In this document: positions 11,960 to 23,279 of the stretch, piece by piece
How the letters are laid out: every line of letters begins with the position of its first letter
How positions within the stretch are numbered: position 1 is the first letter of the stretch
NCBI RefSeq assembly: GCF_022605725.1
Contig: NC_065546.1
Location: 42,962,227-43,026,226, forward strand
Direction of reading: 5' to 3'
DNA from: Anthonomus grandis grandis
Taxonomy: Eukaryota > Arthropoda > Insecta > Coleoptera > Curculionidae
DNA: 64,000 bases
Position numbers and translations under genes: made by a program
The notes under the pieces: generated by a model
Seen by the model: only the letters and a program-made list of their open reading frames with translations
What the model was told of the DNA's origin: nothing
Databases searched by the model: none

Positions 11960-12814
11960 AAATGAATAGAAAAAAGACATTCTTACTAATGCTGTTCTTT
12001 CAAAAGATAGCTTAACTCGTGAGCAGGAAATTGTTGTTATACGTTGAAAAGCAACGTATAATGTCTATAAATTCATCATGAGCAAGTTATCTAGATATAG
12101 GTTATTTCTAAAAAATGAAAGCATATATTGCTTCTTTAAAGTTTAGAAGGATGGAAAGTTTCAGTTTATAGAAGAAAATCTTCATAAAGTTACTAAAGAC
12201 TTCATTAACTCTCAATTACTAAATGCAAGTCGTTCACTTTCTAGTTGCAGATGGTTAGTAAAAGAAAGGTCAAATGTCTTTGACCTCTTAATTCTTAAAT
12301 GAAGTTCATAGCTTTATAAATATTTAAAGTACTTTTTCCAATTACCATCTCTTCAGAATACAAGAACTCTTTAAAATATTTCTAAGTTCTGGACTTTTTT
12401 ATGAAAAATACAGTAAAAGAATTTCAGGGTTTACAGACTTAGGTTCTCTGACTAAAAACTCCAACCAAGCATATCATGCTCTTGTATTCATGATTTAATG
12501 TATTTAAAAAACTTATAAAATGCTCGTGTCCCATTTTTGTACACAACTTATATACAGTTAAGACCGAGGTTTTAAAAAATCTAATAATTTACTGCATTGA
12601 AGATTTGCACCCAATTGGGATGAAGGTCTGTGGAACTATTTGTGATCAAAGTAGTACTAATATAGCCACTATAAAAGAGTTAACTATTGAGTATACTGAA
12701 AAAAAGCCAACTCTATATCGCTTTGTTGTTAATGGGCAATTGATTACTATAAAATATAATGTTGTTAAAGAACTAGTTGAACATTACATATTACATTTAC
12801 ATAAATATGTATAG
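11960..12814 (+). pseudogene. P-element/THAP9-like transposase fragment
   Basis: Scattered plus-strand frames match, in order, the helical N-terminal region and early catalytic region of P-element transposases: FIEENLHKVTKDFINSQLLN (about 12170-12230), YFFQLPSLQNTRTL (about 12330-12370), VQGFTDLGSL with QAYHALVFMI (about 12425-12495), and an open stretch ending at 12814 with DLHPIGMKVCGTICDQSSTN, the family's GxxVxAxxCDQGxxN motif. The THAP DNA-binding domain and the C-terminal catalytic part are not found. Family members run to about 750-900 residues, so only about a third remains, with many breaks. Confidence 0.75.
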
Positions 12815-13809
12815 TGTCTTTTACTGTTCTATCTTTTAATATTTCGTGTAAAACTTGCCAGCTCTGACATCTTGAATGTTTTGACCCCAACCAATGCACA
12901 CTATACCAGCAATTTATTAATCGGTGTACATGGCCGATCGATATGATTTTTATATTGTTTATTGTTGATTTTTAGAGTATATATTTTTCTTTTATGTAGA
13001 CTTTATGTCAGTTATATAAGACCTATAGTTTTTATAGAAATTAATTTTTATAGTGATTGTTGACATATATTAAAATATATTTTATTTTTCTGCATTAGTG
13101 TAACAATTATATTTTTTGTTATTTGCTGTTACTATATGTTTATTTTTAGAGAATTTTAGTTTTTATTTGATATTTTATTATTTTATTTTATATTATTAAG
13201 CTACATTGTACTTAACACTCTTTCTATCTTTAACTCAAGAAGAAAAAATATGATACAATTAACTTTTCATTTGCAGGAATCATATTGATCTGTAGAATAT
13301 TATAATTATACATTTAAACAGAATTTTGGGTTTTCCATACTCTGTTCTATTTAGAAGTTTAGACAAATTTACTATTTTCAAACTTCTTAATTATTGAACA
13401 AATTTTTATTTATTGCAGTTTTTGGTATATAAACAGAACATGTCCAAGACTATTATTATTATATTACAATTTGTATTGTATCAGAAATCTTGTATTTTTA
13501 TTTTCCAGATGATTAAATAATATATTTTTGTGTAAATAAAATCATACAGCTGTGTTTTATTTTTATACCCGTAATTTAAATAGACATTATTACTGAAAAA
13601 ATAATATTTTTTGCATAAGACATATGTATCAATATTACCCAACGACATTTTTTGAAGTAGAAAAAGTTGTTTAACGGTTTTGAATTTCTCACGCTTTATG
13701 GAATTAAAATTTGGTGCCGGATTTGACCATGCCTTCTTTCAAATGTTAAAATTAGTTCGAATTATTGCACCTTCAGTAGAGGGCCAAAATTTGTTCACGT
13801 TAACAAGGT
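12815..13809. other. Very AT-rich stretch without genes
   Basis: Mostly A/T runs. An AATAAA polyadenylation-type motif sits at about 13535 beside GTGTAAATAAAATC, with no coding sequence assignable to it. It may be the decayed remainder of the P-like element. Confidence 0.4.
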
Positions 13810-13841
13810 AACCCGCACTTCTCTATATTTGTGTTCTGTGG
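13810..13841 (+). repeat. Relic of a mariner leader sequence
   Basis: Thirty-two bases here match 41792-41823 at 29 positions, and the latter immediately precedes a mariner transposase start codon at 41829. No transposase follows here. Just downstream (about 13852-13885) a second, altered copy of TTCTATATTTTTGTG suggests a small local duplication. Confidence 0.45.
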
Positions 13842-14139
13842 CAGTCTATATTTTTCTATATTTTTGTGTTTTGTGGTGGCAGTTAGGATCCTGGAATGTC
13901 TGCTGTATGTCAGAGACAACTTTAATAAATTTGCCTCTTCTTTACCTCAGTCTTAACTGATCTTTGTATTAAATTTTTGACAAACGTACATTACTATTGT
14001 AGTTATTAATATGAATAAACAATTTAATTTGCATTTGAATAAAGTTGTTCCCTATTATGGAAAACACTCAGCTACATCATATCCAACCAGAGTCAAATTT
14101 GATATTAAAATTCATCGCTTATCATTCTAATGGCCAAAA

Positions 14140-14289
14140 AAGTTTGTGCAGCAAGACCTGATTAATGCTCCAGCTGTGTGGGCTCTGGTACATTGTATAG
14201 CTAAGGATTTACAAATGTCTGGAAGAATACCTGAAGCTCATAGAAAGTTTGGAAAAATTCAAGAGCTGCGTAGACCAAAAGCCTTTTAA
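14140..14289 (+). pseudogene. Macro-domain (OARD1-like ADP-ribose hydrolase) fragment
   Basis: A single frame of 49 codons from 14140 to the stop at 14287-14289. It contains DLINAPAVWALVHCIAKD, then QMSGRI and KFGKIQELRRP. This follows the first half of the OARD1-type macro domain, which removes ADP-ribose from acylated glutamate: D-L after the first strand, the L-x-H-C-I segment, D then M-x-G, and K-F-G ending in Q-E-L. The ADP-ribose-binding glycine loop is altered (one residue short). The upstream frame is closed by a stop at 14128, and I could not recover the second half of the domain. A GGTAAGT donor-like site at about 14310 could mark an exon end. Likely a captured or pseudogenised host exon. 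Confidence 0.5.
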
Positions 14290-15115
14290 GTTTGATAAAC
14301 AATAGCTTTGGTAAGTCCAAGGAGGCACTCTGATCTGAGAAAATTAATATCGCTGGGGAAACTGTAAGTATTGCTTAGATGTTTAAACAAATAGCACATG
14401 TAAGTGTTGGGTACTCCCCAATGATGTATTCTGAATTTTCTTCTTCTTCCCAACATCAATGGCACTCCTGGTTGTCTGCCATCTTAAGGTTGCTAGTGTC
14501 CAATTCGTGTCAAAACGCATCATTAACTGGATTTCGCTTCTAGCATAGTAACTGTTTGTAAGTAATTGTTGTATACAGCTAGATGGCGCCAAATATATGT
14601 GTGTAGCCTATCTCATATCAGGTGCCTCTGTTCATATTTGGAGTATCTTGCCGTTGATGCGTATCTTTCTAGTACCCGATCAGTAGAGTTCATATAATAA
14701 TATTTTCAGTATAAAAAAAATTCAATAAGTATTCAAGTAGTAATTCAATTCAGATTCGAGTCGGGCAAGCACTCAAGATAACCGATGAGGAGACTGCTTA
14801 TCAAAGAGCCTTCATACGAGAAGCCAACCTATAAGGAGGTTTGAGATGCTTTTTAATCTCTAAAGGAGGAGTTGGTTGCTGAGGATCTGAGAAGCCTAGC
14901 AATTACCAAGCAGTTTTCTCGTATACAGGCATGTTTGTTTTGGTTTTTTATACCCGCCAACGTCGTTCTCTGAAGAAAACCGTTGATTGTTATTTCTACA
15001 AGAGGTTTAGTTGCCAGAGGTTCATAGAACCTTCGATCGATACCGACATCCACTCACAGAACACAAATATATAGCATCCACTGTTTTTGGAATAATTTCC
15101 GGACGAAATGAGCTT
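14290..15115. other. No assignable gene; possible decayed LTR-element interior
   Basis: Open frames on either strand here have no family signature. If the LTR candidate at 15129 is real, this would be the 3' part of its internal region. Confidence 0.3.
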
Positions 15116-15490
15116 AAGGAGGGGGCAGTGTAACGTTATTGGAAGCACCGAAAAACTTTTAAATTTAGCTAACATTTAAAGGCAAAGGAGTTACTGAATA
15201 CATCCTTTGTGGTTAGATAAAGAAAAAACTGGTGGTTCGTTTAATGTTATGCGGGAACTCAATATATAACTTGAATGGTTTCAATGTTTCTATCGAATGT
15301 CTGTTTAATGTTTTTATAAAATACTAGTAAGGGTTTAGTAAGGGTTAATATTGAGAAGAAACCTACAAATTGAAGAGAACTTAACAGTTTAGAGGAAACG
15401 TTAATAACGCTGAGGTAAGTTGAAGAAAATATATTTAAGTGAATTTATTTCTGTTTAATCTAAAACAAAAAAAATAACGATAATGTTACC
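15116..15490 (+). repeat. Possible polypurine tract and 3' LTR
   Basis: AAGGAGGGGGCAG (about 15115-15127) directly precedes TGTAACGTTATT (15129), the arrangement of a polypurine tract against an LTR starting with TG. Near 15475-15490, ATAACGATAATGTTAC could be the inverted end. The expected CA terminus is not evident, no second LTR is in the window and no Pol motifs were found upstream. Confidence 0.25.
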
Positions 15491-15496
15491 CTAGTA

Positions 15497-16429
15497 TTAA
15501 TTATTGTATTGTATAAATTTACTCAAATGAAATTCATCCGTGTTCCTGTGCGGTACTGAATCTAGATTTCTATTTACCGAATCTTCAATCCAAGATTGAG
15601 AACTATCCATTGGGATAGTAGAGGCTTTAGGAATAGTTGAGGATAGGATTTGCTCGGCTAAATTCAAAATTCCAATTTTAAAATGCCGCTTCTGAACAGA
15701 ATTCATGGACTTAAAAACGCCAGGTCTGGGTCAGGAGGATCGATTGTGGCATTCGTTTTTGTGCTGTTTTGGATCTCCAGCAATTGTTGCTTTTTTTCAA
15801 AGTACTGGTAAGCTTGCTGGTTGAGCTCATTAATAGCGGTTGAGGCTGCTAACTTCTTTTTTTTTCTAAAATCATCTTCTTTCTGTAGTAGTGTTTCATC
15901 GATGGACGTACTGGAAGATGGTACAAGTGAACGAGGGGAACGACTGGATAGAATGTTATAAGGTGAGAGTACATCAGCATTGGAGTTGTCTTTAGACTTA
16001 TTAAATTGTGACCCCGTTTCAGCTGCGTGGTGGCTCGATGCGTCGGCAGACTTTTGATCCACGTTGCCTTTGCTCTTACAAGACTTCAAGAAAGGATCCA
16101 AAAAGGAGAGATGTGGGGCCAAATAATATTTTTTGACTCGTCTTGTTCCTTGTCCTGATTTTGTCTTTAATTTGGCTTTATATTTTGAGTAGCTTCCTCG
16201 TATGTTTTTCCAGCAGTCTTTACACTCGGTTACTAAAACAAGAGTATAATTTCTAATGTTAATACGAGTTTAAACATCTTTTGGTAATAAACACGTACAT
16301 ACTTACCATTTTCACTGAATTTATTTGATATTTTTCCCATGCTTGATCTTGTACACTTCTATTGCAGTAATCCGACCTTTTATAGTCGTATAGAAATGCA
16401 TACTGTGGCACGTCTTCACAGAACTCGTA
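15497..16429 (-). pseudogene. MADF-BESS protein of a Harbinger element, frameshifted
   Basis: Exon 1 (16429-16307) encodes the first half of a MADF DNA-binding domain (FLYDYKRSDYCNRSVQDQAW). A 74-bp intron (16306-16233, GTAAGT to TTTTAG) follows, and exon 2 gives VTECKDCWKNIRGSYSKYKA, then a low-complexity serine/lysine linker (16122-15760) with a lysine-rich stretch. The BESS motif begins DPDLAF but breaks near 15705 and continues in another frame as MNSVQKRHFKIGILNLAEQI, ending at 15497. In Harbinger elements the MADF or Myb-like protein partners the transposase in binding the ends. It points inward from a Harbinger-type end at 16683. The missing start and BESS frameshift argue against function. 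Confidence 0.75.
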
Positions 16430-16549
16430 TTAAATAAATAATCATCCCGCATTTTACCAAATAGACAAAAAGAAGCAATATCAACTGCTGTTTGGTATAT
16501 GGCTTTTACCACTAGTGTAGGCCACTTGTGGCGTCGAAGTGACGTGGCG

Positions 16550-16686
16550 GTGGCGTGACTTATCACGCATGTGCCACGCCATTTCTATCTGTATTGCCCC
16601 ATAAGCGAACGTGCAAGTGGCACATGCGTCTACCACCCCAGTCCCACGCCACCCCCATACGCCGGTTCTGTGTGAATTGCGCCTAA
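16550..16686 (-). repeat. Harbinger-type terminal end with subterminal repeats
   Basis: Reading inward on the minus strand from 16683: GGCGCAATTCACACAGAACC, in the style of PIF/Harbinger ends, with TAA (16684-16686) as the probable 3-bp target copy. The next 120 bp is unusually GC-rich and full of GTGGC/GCCAC words in both orientations (for example GCACATGCG and CGCATGTGC), typical of subterminal binding arrays. The opposite end of this element was not found. Confidence 0.5.
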
Positions 16687-16689
16687 GAA

Positions 16690-18479
16690 GTCGAGTCGTT
16701 GCTAGGAGTCAGTTGCCAGTTCAGTGCAGTAAATTTTGGAATATTGGCGCGAAATTTAAATCAGACATAAATAGTTGCAAATAATGACGTCAAAAGTAAA
16801 TATTTTTAGTACTCGTAAGTGATCGTGTTTAGAATTATAAGTGTGTGAATAAATTACTTTATTTTATTGCCGTTGATTATTTAATTCACAGCTTGATGAA
16901 CGCAAAGAAGTTTACATTAATAAAATTTTAAATTATACAAAATAATTGGCATAGAAATGTGGCAAAAAAATAATTTTTATATATTAATTTGGGCGTTAGA
17001 GCTCACATAAATGCAATTTTCGACAATTTCTGCGCTAAGATAACTTCGACCTTGCCGATAGTATTACATTCGTCAAATATTTATAACATTAAGAAATTCA
17101 GTTAAATGCCAGATTTAAGCGTCAATATTGATGACTTTCGGCTCTTTATTGAAAATTTAATGCGTCTGGATAATACCAAATGGGGCATATCTTCGGGCTT
17201 ATTACCAAATTTTTATTACTTCACAATGATTAATACTACAATCTGAAATTCATATTTTTCCAGAAAAGCATAAATCATACCGTTTCAATAAGTTCAACGA
17301 GCGAATCCCACAAGGATCCAAATGAAATTTCCACATTTCATTTGGATCCTTTTGTGGCATTTTATAATTAGAAATTATATTATATAATGTAGAGTAGGCA
17401 CATAACGATATATAAGAGCAATTAAAAACGTCACTGACTTTAGTTTGACGACTGCCTTATCGAGTTTAGCCTTTCTAAAAAGATAAATTGCCAACGGATT
17501 TGCTGACTGACAGGCATTTCAGAAGAAAATTGGTTATTGAACATCTAAGATGAAATCTTTCAAACTTTTTGTAATTAAACTTAGCTGTATCTCCGCCCTT
17601 TTACCAGACTTAAATATTTATTTAAATGAGTTCTATCCATCATAAACTTTTAATAAATAGCACTGAAAAAGTTGTTTTTCTCATTATTTTTCGTACATAC
17701 ACGATTCATAAAAGAATTTTGATCATTAAATTTGAGATCCCTTGTTAAACCTCTGTCAAACAGACGAAACTTTTTGTTAATTATTTGAAAATCTTGTTTT
17801 GTATTTCGTGTGGTTTAATAAAGGGAAATTAGTATAAAGACAAAGGCTAAAAACGGAGGAAAATTTCTTATTTATTCTCATAAAAATTCCTACAAGAGGG
17901 CTTTATGTAATTAAAAAGTATTAAAGAATCGTTTTGCCTAGGTATTTTGTTATAAGAGAGTGTTGAGCCTTCGAAGTCAGATTGGTCGTCTCCAGTATGA
18001 TAATAATATATTTAGAACATACATTATAGGTAGGCACAAAAAAACAGAACTAAAACACATATGTCTATTTGATCTCAAGGTTTAATGCCACCACTAAATA
18101 CGTCAGGTATAGCAGACTAACATACGACAAAAGGTTAACCTAAAGGCAAATCCAAAAGCAAAAACCGAAAAAAGAGAAATATGAGAAAACCATTATTGAA
18201 CCTAAAGAAGTACCAAACAAAAGACAAAGGACACAAAAACTAAAAGAAAAAATCACCGAAGCAAGATGCAGCATTTCTGGTACATTTCTTCTCAGATCAA
18301 TTATAGAAATCGAACCTCAATAAAACACAGGGTTCTAAATAATAAATTAGTTTGTATGTTGATGCCATGAATAATTGTTTGATAGCATGTACCAATAAAT
18401 GGCAACTTTAAGTCCTAAAATTTAACATTCTTTTATTTTATCAGGAAATATTGACTCTTCAATCTATATATTCACCATT
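16690..18479. other. No genes; one hairpin at 17308-17357
   Basis: AT-rich spacer. The only clear structure is an inverted repeat, CCACAAGGATCCAAATGAAAT (17308-17328) against 17335-17357, with a 2-base indel and a 6-base loop. A lysine-rich, adenine-rich stretch at 18120-18260 has no recognised family. Confidence 0.5.
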
Positions 18480-18770
18480 TGATCCTATTGAACTTTGTGG
18501 AAAATTGCTACCTCAATAATAAGTCAATTTTCAAAATAGCATAATCTTGGTATTAATCTTAATAAAACAAAATTGGCTTTGTTTTCAAACCGAGGATCAA
18601 ATAAAAATATAATCGAAACTGTTGAAATTCAATTGGATAACGAAACTATTTCGTTTTCTCATACTGAGAAGGTTCTGGGACTGAAAATCGACAATTATTT
18701 AAGATTTAAGGAACACGTTCATACTCTTCTGCAGGTGTTATTTACGCTTGCATATGCTTTATGCCAATAA
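18480..18770 (+). pseudogene. LINE reverse transcriptase fragment
   Basis: LGINLNKTKLALFSNRGS (about 18548-18602) and VEIQLDNETISFSHTEKV then LGLKIDNYLRFKEHV (about 18624-18722) match the segment just after the catalytic YADD of jockey/CR1-type reverse transcriptases. Neither the catalytic motif nor the thumb remains. It stops abruptly about 70 bp before a Harbinger-type end at 18840. Confidence 0.65.
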
Positions 18771-18836
18771 ACACATTTTAAATTTTAAAACCAGGAAAAA
18801 ACTCTTAGTAGGGGATCTTTCCATTAATTTACTACC

Positions 18837-18900
18837 TTAGGGCCGAGACACAATTAAAAATTTATGTTTTAGGTTTTATGTTTGTCTTGTGAACGAACAT
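18837..18900 (+). repeat. Left end of a second Harbinger-type element
   Basis: TTA at 18837-18839 followed by GGGCCGAGACACAATT, the style of PIF/Harbinger ends with a TTA/TAA target. The MADF frame at 19221 points inward from it. No matching right end was found. Confidence 0.4.
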
Positions 18901-19220
18901 GTGTCTTGTTTTGAAACAACACACAACTGAAATTTAGGTATTAAGATTTTAGTTTTAAGTTTTAAAAAACCGATTTGTTAAAACTAATGATTTAGGTCTT
19001 AGAATTCCACCAATGAGAACATCGTCATTTGACATATCTCTTTTTGCTATTTTTCTTTGGCGTGATGTGCGATTGTCCCTAATCTTAAACTGCTTAAATA
19101 TAAACAAATTTACTTTTAAATTAATTTAAGACTATTTCTGATAATTATAAATTAATGTTTTGACTATTTTGGGACCCTAAAGCTCTAAGCTCGATAATTA
19201 AAAAGTTGAGGTTTATTAAA

Positions 19221-19600
19221 ATGGAGGATGAGTATGATTATTTTAGATATATTTCCTCCCCTTCTTCCTCCTAATTTTCTAATATTTCGTGCCAAGAATA
19301 ATTGAATAATTCAGAACAATTATTAACCCAGTTAGTAAGAAAATATCCCTTTTTATATAAGAGAGCGAATCGGGATTTTAAGAATTCTTTACAAAAGAAC
19401 AATGCCTGGAAATAAATTGGAATTTTAATAAATTTACATGGTAAGTGGACTGCCTTTACTTCTTTGAGAATGCTTTATTATTTTACTTACCTATTTATGT
19501 TTTTTTTTGTTTAATCTAGAATGTTGCAATAGGTAGGGACGTCTTAGTAAAGGAAATAACAACTGGTGTGGTTGTTTCAAGGTGAAAAAGAAATCAATTA
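19221..19600 (+). pseudogene. MADF-domain gene fragment (second Harbinger)
   Basis: Starts with ATG at 19221 (MEDEYDYFRYISSPSSS), then in a shifted frame EQLLTQLVRKYPFLYKRANR and KNNAWK-stop-IGI, the first half of a MADF domain. Intron 19441-19519 (GTAAGT to AATCTAG) is followed by ECCNR-stop-GRL, matching the domain's ECKxxWxxLR. Both in-frame stops are single-base losses of expected residues. The intron falls at the same codon and phase as in the MADF gene at 15.5-16.4 kb. No BESS motif was found downstream. Confidence 0.65.
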
Positions 19601-20689
19601 ATATGCTAATAAAATCCCATATAATTTAAATTTTTGTATTTTTTTCTGTAGTAAAAAAGGTAACATACCTTTCATCTCAATACTTTAGTTCAAAGATAGT
19701 ATAATATATGTATTCACAGGCAGTACTTTTACAAAATTGCCTCAAATGCCTTGAAAATTTGCCTTAACCACTTGAAACTTAAGTGACAATTGCAGGCAGT
19801 TGAAACTTCCAGCAATTCCCTGGAAGAAATTCATACTTTCAACTGCCTGAAAGTGCTGAAAGATAACTTCCAATAGTGTCATCTACCTGGAAATATCAAA
19901 AAATGAATTGTTTCCAAGGATTCAAAAGCTAACTTAAAAAATTAGTCTTGGAGGCAATAATGTCAGGATTGAAGTGCCAAAATTTAAAAAAATAGGCTAC
20001 ATCAAATTAAAAAATTATCTTTGGCATACAAGGAATTATGAGTCACGACTGAAACTCAAAAATGCTCCAAAAAGTAATCTAGGCGTCCAGAAATCCAAGA
20101 ATTCAACAACTATGGCTATAAATGCAACAATTTCAAAACACATAATATCCAAATATTTAAAAAATTAGTTTTGTACTACGTTAACTTGAGCCAAGACTAA
20201 CAATTTGAAATTATAAAATAAAATTCACCGAATTCAAAATTTTTTTCATTTAACGATTTATGGTTCTATTAAGATTAAAATTCAAATAGTATCAGCGTCC
20301 AAAAATCCAAGGATTCAAGAATTAAGGCTAAAAAAATCAGTGTCTTAATCTTCAATAATCTAGCATTCTGTAAAAAATACATATTCTCTCGAGCGATCTT
20401 TTACTTATAATGCCGTTAAGTTCTTTAATATTTATAAACCAATATTATTTAATACTTCGGTAATTTTAATTATAATAAGTCATTATTGGAGAGTGTTCAA
20501 ATAATTGGAAAATTAAAAATTTCTTATTGACTATTTTTTTATCACTTTGGTACCATTATTTGGAGCTTTTCGAAAAATTTTCACTTTCTGAAAAATCATT
20601 ATAATAACTAATGAATAATCGTTGATAAATTCTTACAAAATAATGTTGAGTAATCGTAATAGTTGAATAATTTCTTTAGCCGCCTTGGT
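19601..20689. repeat. Spacer with a hairpin and a diverged duplicated motif
   Basis: A stem formed by CAGGCAGTTGAAA (19793-19805) and TTTCAACTGCCTG (19837-19849) encloses a smaller stem, CTTCCAG against CTGGAAG. A motif of about 35 bp reading GCGTCCAGAAATCCAAGAAT at 20081 recurs, diverged, at 20295 (GCGTCCAAAAATCCAAGGAT). The 64-codon frame at 19974 is lysine-rich and unlike any family I know. Confidence 0.4.
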
Positions 20690-20699
20690 ATTAATTGTG

Positions 20700-21800
20700 T
20701 AACTCTAGGTTCAGAAGTTTCTTAGAAAGGTCAGTTTTAAGCGGGCGATATCTCTGAATATCATACTTTAAAGCCTTTCCGCTGTTGACATTTCTTATTT
20801 TTCATTCAAGCTATTAAACTTTTTTCTCTTTGCTTGAGGTAGGAAATTAATTTAAAGCAAAAGACAAAATTTTAAATTAGTTTACGTCAATTAAGATTCT
20901 CTTTATCTAAAAAAAGCATTTTATAAAACTTTTTTTGAAGGAGGGAAGGCGAATGTAATTTAACTTCAACAACTATCATCAACTTTTGATGGAGACAACC
21001 GTTATTGACTTAATTTCGAGTAAGATTGGTTTTAACTTTAAACAAGTTTTAAAAACGTCCCTAAACTACTTAATTTAACTTACTTTAACCGGATTTCTTT
21101 TTATATTCAGCCAGGTCCAGTAAAATATCTATTTTAAGTCAGCGATTTAAATTATTTTTGATTAAAAACAAAAATAAAAGGGGGCATTCGGGCATGTAAA
21201 AGCAGAAATTTCAGCCGTCCAGATCGAAACTTTTGTAATTTCTTAAGAGCGTGGGGGAATGCGAGAGCGCATTTGCTCAAAATAAAACGTATATTTAAAT
21301 TTAAAGGAGAAACCAACTAAAATCTTCAACCCTATATCGTTTGTTTTTTGAATATATTACCGCCGTAAAATTTGAAAATTTACGTTTATTTAAGCATCAT
21401 CTTTATTCTTTGGAATTTTGCTTTAAAATTACGTATATCTACTTGCTTATTTTTAACCGGATGCTTGGCAAATGGTTCGACAAATATATGAGCTAAAAAA
21501 TCACATTAAAAACTGAGGAACTAAATTATAAAACAGAACACCAATAAAACTGACTAAAAACATCGCAATTCATTATTTTAAATAAAAACTTACTCCCTCG
21601 TTAAAGAATCTCCATAAATTACGTTTCTGGGATACACGAGACACGAGGTCAAATTAGCTTTACTTTTGAAAAAATTAAATAAAAATACTGGTATTTGCGT
21701 TAAAATTATTCATCCCTTATTCACTAGAGGGTTATAAATTTAACCGACTGATTTAATTTTATTGGAGAAATGGGTGTTTCGTCTGTAAAATTTCTTATGG
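20700..21800 (+). repeat. Left arm of a large inverted duplication
   Basis: Blocks here recur in reverse order and orientation at 25.0-26.1 kb: CTTCAACAACTAT (about 20965), TTTACTTTAACCGGAT-like (about 21080), TAATTTCTTAAGAGC (about 21237), TTTGTTTTTTGAATATATT (about 21339), TCACATTAAAAACTGAGGAA (about 21501) and TCTCCATAAATTACG (about 21609). Identity looks moderate with many small indels. No coding sequence. Confidence 0.7.
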
Positions 21801-23279
21801 ATTTCAGATTTACACTCTTGGGAGAATTCACCTAAAGGTTAAAAAAAGAAAGTTTTATAGTCTGGAAAATTGGGAAAAACTGAACGGTTAAGTCAGGGTT
21901 TTAAAGTTTCTGTGGTAGTGTTTTCGAATGATCGATGGCAAATACAAAAATGTGTGGAGGAAATTCACTACCCCATACTGTATTCACTACCTCATATGTA
22001 TACTGTGACACAATTCATTATTAAGAAAGTTGCTCTACTGCCCATTTAAGTTACGCTTAGGATCCACACACAGCATTATTTCCTTATGGTCGATTTATGA
22101 AGCCTGTTAGAATTACATGTTTTATAATTAGCAACAGATTTCATAATCTTAAGAACGTAATTTTCAGAGGCCTAATTTTATAAGGTTATTTACCGTATTC
22201 GGTAATGGCATTAGCATTATTTAAGTTAATTATTTAATTATTTACATTGGTCTCAATTCTCCAAGTAAATGTTGAATGACCCCTATATTTAAAAGTGTGC
22301 CTGCTCACTAACACCAAAATTTATCATTTCCCTCCTAAATTAAACGAGGAATAAAAAGTTAGAGTATGGACAAGTATTACAAAAAGAAACGCCTTCGTAC
22401 ATGACGAGAGCATCTACGTCTTTGGGTGTATAATTTACTAGTACTTAATCTCAGTAATCGATCCCGTAAACCTTTACCAAAAGTATCGCGAGAACACCGG
22501 CAGGTAACGAGAGTGACGAGCAGTACAACTATGCAAAAACTGATGTTTTCTTTTCAGCCAAAATAATTTAATCTTATTTAGGATTATTAATTTTAATTTT
22601 AATATTAAAACCAGGTCAACTTTAGGTAGTTTGTAGTCTCATATAGTGTGATGTGTGATGTTATTGTGTAATGTGATGATGTGCTGTGTCCAGAAATGGA
22701 AATTCGTTTTCTAAATCGCGAATTGCGAAACTATGTACTTCCAGGAGTAGATTTGGAGTATTTTTTTGATTTTGAAGATGCATCATTTAGGTCTATTCAT
22801 TTGTATCTACGTTTTATTAGCATTTGAGTTCATTTTCTTTTTTGGTCCAACAACCATATTCGCAATGAAGATTTAAACTTATAGAGTATACCACTTAAGA
22901 TGGATACAATCCAATATATTGGTTGGTTTGTTGAGCGACCTTTTTTTATTTTTGGTAGGAGGCTGTAGGCTGTAGGAGGCTCTAAGGCGCACACTTCGCC
23001 TAGATGATGAAATACAATATCTTATAGACGTACGTTTTAAAGGAGTTTGATATATTTCGATTCAAGAGTAAACTACCTTTAAGATACTATTTATTTCAAA
23101 TCTGTTTAATTATATTAAATCCTCCTTGTCTAAATTCTAATTTTAATAAATATTGATGCAAGGTATGTCATTAAAATAAGATATTTTAATTTATAGTTTT
23201 TTAGTAGTACAAAAAAAAAGTAGTACAAAAAAGTCAACTTCTTTAACCAAACTGCCGTAATTTTTAATGTATTTTTTTA
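21801..23279. other. No recognised genes between inverted arms and LINE relic
   Basis: A frame beginning MEIRFLNRELRNYVLPGVDL (about 22695) runs some 40 codons before a stop and belongs to no family I can name. A short internal repetition, GGAGGCTGTAGGCTGTAGGA, lies at about 22960. Patches around 21850-21920 resemble 24830-24900 and 27990-28070 (AAGGCCTGGAAA or TCTGGAAAATTG with TTTTAAAGTTTCT), so pieces of one AT-rich family may be spread here. Confidence 0.4.

Noticed and set aside
22680..22830. Frame beginning MEIRFLNRELRNYVLPGVDL as a Harbinger N-terminus
   Set aside because: The resemblance to HARBI1 starts is too weak and no catalytic motif follows.
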